DNA from: Candidatus Aenigmatarchaeota archaeon
GTDB lineage: Archaea; Aenigmatarchaeota; Aenigmatarchaeia; Aenigmatarchaeales; Aenigmatarchaeaceae
Direction: 5' to 3'
Length of the DNA stretch: 7,777 nucleotides
Assembly (NCBI GenBank): GCA_011773475.1
Contig: WVXN01000003.1
Span: forward strand, 1 to 7,777
The notes beneath the pieces were generated by a model. It did not search any database. It saw only the letters and a program-made list of their open reading frames with translations, and was not told where the DNA came from. Positions 6,401-7,777 of the stretch are shown in pieces. Position 1 is the first letter of the stretch, and each line of letters starts with the position of its first letter. Position numbers and translations under genes: made by a program.

Positions 6401-7536
6401 AAAAACATCTTCAAACTCTGTCCTAATAATTCTTCTTCTGTTACACCTAAAACTGTTAAAACTCTTAATGCTGCAGGTATTATTTGATGGCCAATATAAT
6501 AATCACTATCAATATCTTTGACATCAACATCTTCTATTGGTTCTGCTCTTTCAGAAATAGAGCCCTTTCCTTTAGTTATAACAAACATTATTGGCATTCC
6601 TTCACCAATTGGTCTTCCCCTTTCTTTTATTTTTCTTGCAGCAGAAACATGAGGCCCTATTACCTTGTATTTTTCAAGTTTTTTAGTTAACTGAACATTA
6701 ATTACAAAATCAGAAACAGGAAATTTATTTTTCTTAACTTTACCAATAACTTTTTTAACGTGTTTTATTGCCTGATCTTTTTTATCTAGTAAAATAAGTT
6801 TTAAGATTTTAGTTTGCAAGTCTTTAGCTAATTTACACCAATCTTCTCTTCTGGTTTCAAAACCTCTTACAAATAAATTACCTTTTTTGTCAATAAAAGC
6901 ATACTTCTTTTTCGCGCCTCTTCCGGTTTTTGTTGAAACAAAAATACCTTTTTTGTATACACCTCTATATTCTAATTTTATTATACCTGGTAATTGTTTA
7001 TTTATTTTTTTTAAAAATTCTTTACATTTTTTGATAGATCCTTTAGTTAGAAAAACAGAGTCTGTATCAGCATATAAAACATTAAATCCAATTTTTTTTG
7101 CTTTTTTAATAACACTTTGTATGTAAGAGCGACCAAAAGCACTAATTGACTCAGCTATCTTAACATTATAATTAGGAGCATTTACATAACCAAACATTCC
7201 ATACTGTATATTTGCGGCAAGTTTTAAGGATCGTTCCCTTTTCTTCAGTTTTTTATTGTCTGGACATCTTTTTAACTTTTTCTTAACCTTTTCTCTTTCT
7301 CTAATAATTTTTTTAATTCTTTCAGGTATGGTTCCTTTTGTTTTTCTGCAAAACCAACGATTAAATCCAGGAACTTTATTTTTCTTGCATTCTTTGTGTT
7401 TACAATTAAAAGTAGAAACATCAATATTATGAGTTACAATTATACTTGGGTATAGACTTCTAAAATCAAGGACTATTATATTTTTATGAATTCCAACTTC
7501 AGGTGTGCGAACAAATCCGCCTTTGTATTGTTTCAT
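6394..7536 (-). CDS. polB: Family B DNA polymerase, C-terminal (polymerase-domain) half of a split enzyme
   Basis: 380 residues covering the complete palm, fingers and thumb of an archaeal family B replicative polymerase, without the N-terminal and 3'-5' exonuclease domains. It opens with the YxGG linker motif (Y4-K-G-G7). Motif A is LDFRSLYPSII (23-33, catalytic D24), motif B is KLAANIQYG (105-113), motif C is YADTDS (155-160, catalytic D157 and D159), and the KKKY motif is at 209-212. The thumb contains YKVIGPHVSAARK (290-302) and ends in GQSLKMFLK (372-380), a PIP-box-like tail for the sliding clamp. Alignment in mind with Pyrococcus PolB gives collinear coverage to the end. An in-frame stop lies four codons upstream of the ATG, so it is a separate gene, and the preceding gene is an unrelated membrane protein. 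Motif B has I110-Q111 where most archaeal enzymes have Ser-Phe. It should need the exonuclease half, encoded elsewhere. Confidence 0.92.
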   Translation of the reverse strand: MKQYKGGFVRTPEVGIHKNIIVLDFRSLYPSIIVTHNIDVSTFNCKHKECKKNKVPGFNRWFCRKTKGTIPERIKKIIREREKVKKKLKRCPDNKKLKKRERSLKLAANIQYGMFGYVNAPNYNVKIAESISAFGRSYIQSVIKKAKKIGFNVLYADTDSVFLTKGSIKKCKEFLKKINKQLPGIIKLEYRGVYKKGIFVSTKTGRGAKKKYAFIDKKGNLFVRGFETRREDWCKLAKDLQTKILKLILLDKKDQAIKHVKKVIGKVKKNKFPVSDFVINVQLTKKLEKYKVIGPHVSAARKIKERGRPIGEGMPIMFVITKGKGSISERAEPIEDVDVKDIDSDYYIGHQIIPAALRVLTVLGVTEEELLGQSLKMFLK

Positions 7537-7554
7537 AATAATATTTTAAAAAGA

Positions 7555-7563
7555 GAATATAAG
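7555..7563 (-). promoter_or_regulatory. Candidate TATA element for the split polymerase gene
   Basis: On the minus strand CTTATATTC is centred about 23 bases before the ATG ending at 7536, in the 28-base gap after the membrane-protein stop. There is no Shine-Dalgarno, so a leaderless transcript starting at the ATG fits. It is one of the better TATA matches in the window. Confidence 0.4.
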
Positions 7564-7564
7564 T

Positions 7565-7777
7565 TTAAGACCTTTTATACAAGTCTCTAACAAACAAATA
7601 CAAACCATAAATAATCAAAAGAATTCCTAAAATTCCCATTGCAAAACCAGCTTCGCCTGTTAATATATCGTGTGTGGTGGGAACATCTTCTAAAAGCAAA
7701 CCTATTGAATACAAAGGATTAGATTGTTCCAACAAATATTCAGTTACCCAAACCGGAATAACTTCATATAAAACATT
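7565..7777 (-). CDS. C-terminal end of a membrane protein (5' end outside window)
   Basis: An open frame enters from the right edge and ends in TAA at 7565-7567, giving 70 residues. It reads through a polar region with VLYEVIPVWVTEYLLEQ and GLLLEDVPTTHDILTGEAG. A single membrane helix (about residues 45-62 of the fragment, FAMGILGILLIIYGLYLF) follows, then a short basic end VRDLYKRS. The topology suggests a larger outer or periplasm-like region anchored at its C-terminus, with a short cytoplasmic tail. It does not resemble any part of a polymerase exonuclease domain, so the missing half of PolB is not directly upstream. The family is not recognised, and the start and total length are unknown. 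Confidence 0.7.
   Translation of the reverse strand, partial: NVLYEVIPVWVTEYLLEQSNPLYSIGLLLEDVPTTHDILTGEAGFAMGILGILLIIYGLYLFVRDLYKRS

Noticed and set aside
6036..7126. Plus-strand open frames opposite the HD hydrolase and polymerase genes
   Set aside because: They are Phe/Ile/Asn-rich shadows of lysine-rich coding sequence on the other strand; no family features.
7480..7536. Split intein at the start of the polymerase half, as in Nanoarchaeum equitans
   Set aside because: The protein begins three residues before the YxGG motif, leaving no room for an intein C-terminal segment, and there is no His-Asn plus Cys/Ser/Thr junction.
7500..7570. Polymerase gene as a frameshifted or truncated full-length PolB
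   Set aside because: An in-frame stop lies just upstream of the ATG, and the upstream reading frame is a membrane protein with a terminal helix, not exonuclease sequence. No exonuclease motif appears in any frame between them.
1..7777. tRNA genes, CRISPR arrays, insertion sequences or long repeats
   Set aside because: No cloverleaf-like GC-rich islands, regularly spaced repeats, transposase motifs or terminal inverted repeats were seen; intergenic gaps are 60 bases or less.

Overview
The window looks like a piece of an AT-rich, gene-dense archaeal genome, most likely a DPANN lineage of the Woesearchaeota/Pacearchaeota/Nanoarchaeota kind. The evidence is an archaeal family B DNA polymerase encoded as a separate C-terminal half, DUF763 and DUF192 proteins, lysine-rich proteins, many small single- or double-pass membrane proteins, a cysteine-rich surface protein ending in a poly-Gly linker and a membrane anchor, and mostly leaderless-looking starts with TATA-like elements about 23-28 bases upstream. 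The phylum assignment is inference from protein character and gene style; no rRNA or tRNA is present to confirm it.

Layout from right to left, since all genes but one are on the minus strand. At the right edge is the C-terminal end of a membrane protein (7565-7777, cut by the window). It is followed by the polymerase half of a split family B DNA polymerase (6394-7536), which begins exactly at the YxGG linker between the exonuclease and polymerase domains. A YedJ/YpgQ-like HD-domain phosphohydrolase (5754-6389) follows with a 4-base gap and a Shine-Dalgarno inside the polymerase 3' end. Next is an envelope pair: a secreted beta-rich single-pass protein (5173-5727) and a 76-residue single-pass, coiled-coil, basic-tailed protein (4941-5171), coupled by one base and a strong Shine-Dalgarno. 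Then come a DUF763 protein with a helix-hairpin-helix (3872-4909), a large membrane-anchored DUF362 protein (1243-3855) and a small DUF192 protein (870-1202). The only plus-strand gene (295-873) converges on DUF192 with overlapping stop codons, and diverges from a small two-helix membrane protein (19-234) across a 60-base region holding one TATA-like element that could serve both directions.

The genes mix two themes: nucleic acid or nucleotide metabolism (polymerase half, HD hydrolase, HhH-bearing DUF763) and cell envelope (the coupled membrane pair, DUF362 ectodomain protein, two small membrane proteins). No mobile element, CRISPR array, RNA gene or long intergenic region is visible; the longest gap is about 60 bases. 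The points most worth following are the position of the polymerase split, the DUF362 surface protein architecture, the coupled membrane pair, and the plus-strand protein, which faintly resembles ADP-ribosyltransferase-fold enzymes.
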